Positions 5,870 to 6,791 of a DNA stretch of 6,791 nucleotides are shown piece after piece. The DNA is taken from positions 1 through 6,791 of the forward strand of contig JAHEDL010000108.1 in NCBI GenBank assembly GCA_024641255.1, read 5' to 3'. The first letter of the stretch is position 1, and every line of letters starts with the position of its first letter. Position numbers and translations under genes: made by a program. The notes under the pieces are model-generated. The model did not search any database. It had not been told where the DNA came from and saw only the letters and a program-made list of their open reading frames with translations. The DNA comes from Pseudorhodobacter sp. (lineage in GTDB: Bacteria > Pseudomonadota > Alphaproteobacteria > Rhodobacterales > Rhodobacteraceae).

Positions 5870-6791
5870 GCCTTGTTCCCCTTCAAGAAGCGCCGGTTCA
5901 AGAACAAGAACAACAGGCTGACCGCCACCACGATCCCCATTGACGAAATCGCAATCGCCGATCCCAGCGGGTAGTTGTCCAGCTTTTTGTAGCTAAGTTC
6001 GATCAGGTTCGCGACCATCCGCCCCTCTGGCCCGCCGACCAAAAGCGGCGTCACATAGTCGCCAATGGTCGGGATAAACACGATCAGCACCGAAGAAATC
6101 ACCCCCGGCATTGCCAGCGGCAAGGTCACCCGCACAAAGGTCATGAACGGGCTTTCGCCCAAATCCCGCCCCGCTTCTAACAGCGACCGATCAATCTTTT
6201 CCAGCGCCACAAAGATCGGCAAAATCGCAAACGGCGCATAGGCATGTGCCAGCGTGATCACCACCGAATTGGCGTTATACAGCAGCCACGAAATCGGCTC
6301 GTGAATGATCCCCAGCTCCATCAGCCCGGTGTTGATCACCCCGCCAGTGCCCAGGATCACCTTCCACAAGAACACCCGGATCAGATACGATGTCCAAAAC
6401 GGGATGGTGATCAAAAACAGCCACAGCGATTTTTTCGACGGGCTGACGTGAAAGCTGACAAAATACGCCACCGGAAACGCCAGCAACACAGTGGTTGCCG
6501 TCACCACCAGCGAAATGATCAACGACCGCAGCATCAGCGCCTTGGCCAACGGGTCGCTCCAGACGCCGTTATAGGTCTGCGCCTCGGTCATCACGCCATC
6601 GACCAGCTTGTAGGAATGGCAGGGGCCAAAATAGTTACACAGCTGAAAACGCGGGATGATTTGCAAATAACCATCGGTCATGAAGCTATAGGCAAAAATC
6701 ATCGCCAAAGGTGCCGCCAGCAGCAACAAGGCATAAATCGCGGTTGGGCTGATCATCGCCAGCCCGTTGGCGGCCTCAGATCCCCTGAAGC
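5866..6791 (-). CDS. potB: ABC transporter permease, PotB-like (5' end beyond the window)
   Basis: This is the first inner-membrane permease of the importer; 307 codons plus the stop are visible. Numbering from the in-window Met at 6756, hydrophobic segments lie near residues 5-25, 76-100, 111-131, 163-185, 215-235 and 266-288. The EAA loop reads Glu194-Ala-Gly-Arg-Asp-Leu-Gly200...Val-Thr-Leu-Pro213. IPFWTSYLIRVFLWK (118-132) is characteristic of PotB-type subunits. The frame stays open to the right edge (FRGSEAANGLA before that Met), and the Met at 6756 has no ribosome-binding site close enough, so the true start is probably outside the window. The external loop after the first helix is long (about 26-75) and has a cysteine pair five residues apart (LCNYFGPCH). 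The gene overlaps the PotC-like gene by 4 bp. A substrate-binding protein gene would be expected beyond the right edge or elsewhere. Confidence 0.92.
   Translation of the reverse strand, partial: FRGSEAANGLAMISPTAIYALLLLAAPLAMIFAYSFMTDGYLQIIPRFQLCNYFGPCHSYKLVDGVMTEAQTYNGVWSDPLAKALMLRSLIISLVVTATTVLLAFPVAYFVSFHVSPSKKSLWLFLITIPFWTSYLIRVFLWKVILGTGGVINTGLMELGIIHEPISWLLYNANSVVITLAHAYAPFAILPIFVALEKIDRSLLEAGRDLGESPFMTFVRVTLPLAMPGVISSVLIVFIPTIGDYVTPLLVGGPEGRMVANLIELSYKKLDNYPLGSAIAISSMGIVVAVSLLFLFLNRRFLKGNKA

Overview
The window looks like chromosomal DNA of an alphaproteobacterium, most likely a member of the Rhodobacteraceae. The signs are high GC, strongly G/C-biased third codon positions, many GTG/ATG starts in 4-bp gene overlaps, and protein sequences that read like Rhodobacter/Paracoccus-group homologues. 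The intergenic stretch near 3.9 kb also resembles one I remember from genomes of that family. This placement is by recognition, not by a search.

Layout. Bases 1-372 are the last 123 codons of an outer-membrane FadL-type beta-barrel, closed by a strong intrinsic terminator (389-418). A rightward set of genes follows: an uncharacterised P-loop NTPase (484-1359), the MetA-family homoserine O-acyltransferase (1407-2324), a PPK2-family polyphosphate kinase (2389-3261), and a TetR/AcrR regulator (3258-3872) that overlaps ppk2 by 4 bp. A 90-bp convergent intergenic region (3873-3962) separates this set from a leftward ABC-importer operon of the spermidine/putrescine (Pot) type. Its order, in transcription direction, is PotB-like permease (open at the right edge), PotC-like permease, PotA-like ATPase, with 4-bp stop/start overlaps at both junctions. 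No substrate-binding protein lies inside the window.

How the genes relate. MetA carries out the committed acylation of homoserine in methionine synthesis, and its residue 111 is Glu, the state associated with acetyl-CoA rather than succinyl-CoA use. PPK2 moves phosphate between polyphosphate and nucleotides. The coupled TetR protein may sense a small ligand and control its own transcription unit. The three ABC genes would form one inner-membrane importer, probably for a polyamine or related cationic or organic solute.

Most of the window is ordinary housekeeping and transport sequence. I see no CRISPR array, transposon, prophage, tRNA or rRNA. The points most worth a second look are the uncharacterised NTPase just upstream of metA, the Glu111 specificity marker, the ppk2-tetR coupling with a candidate operator, and the recurrent-looking intergenic element.
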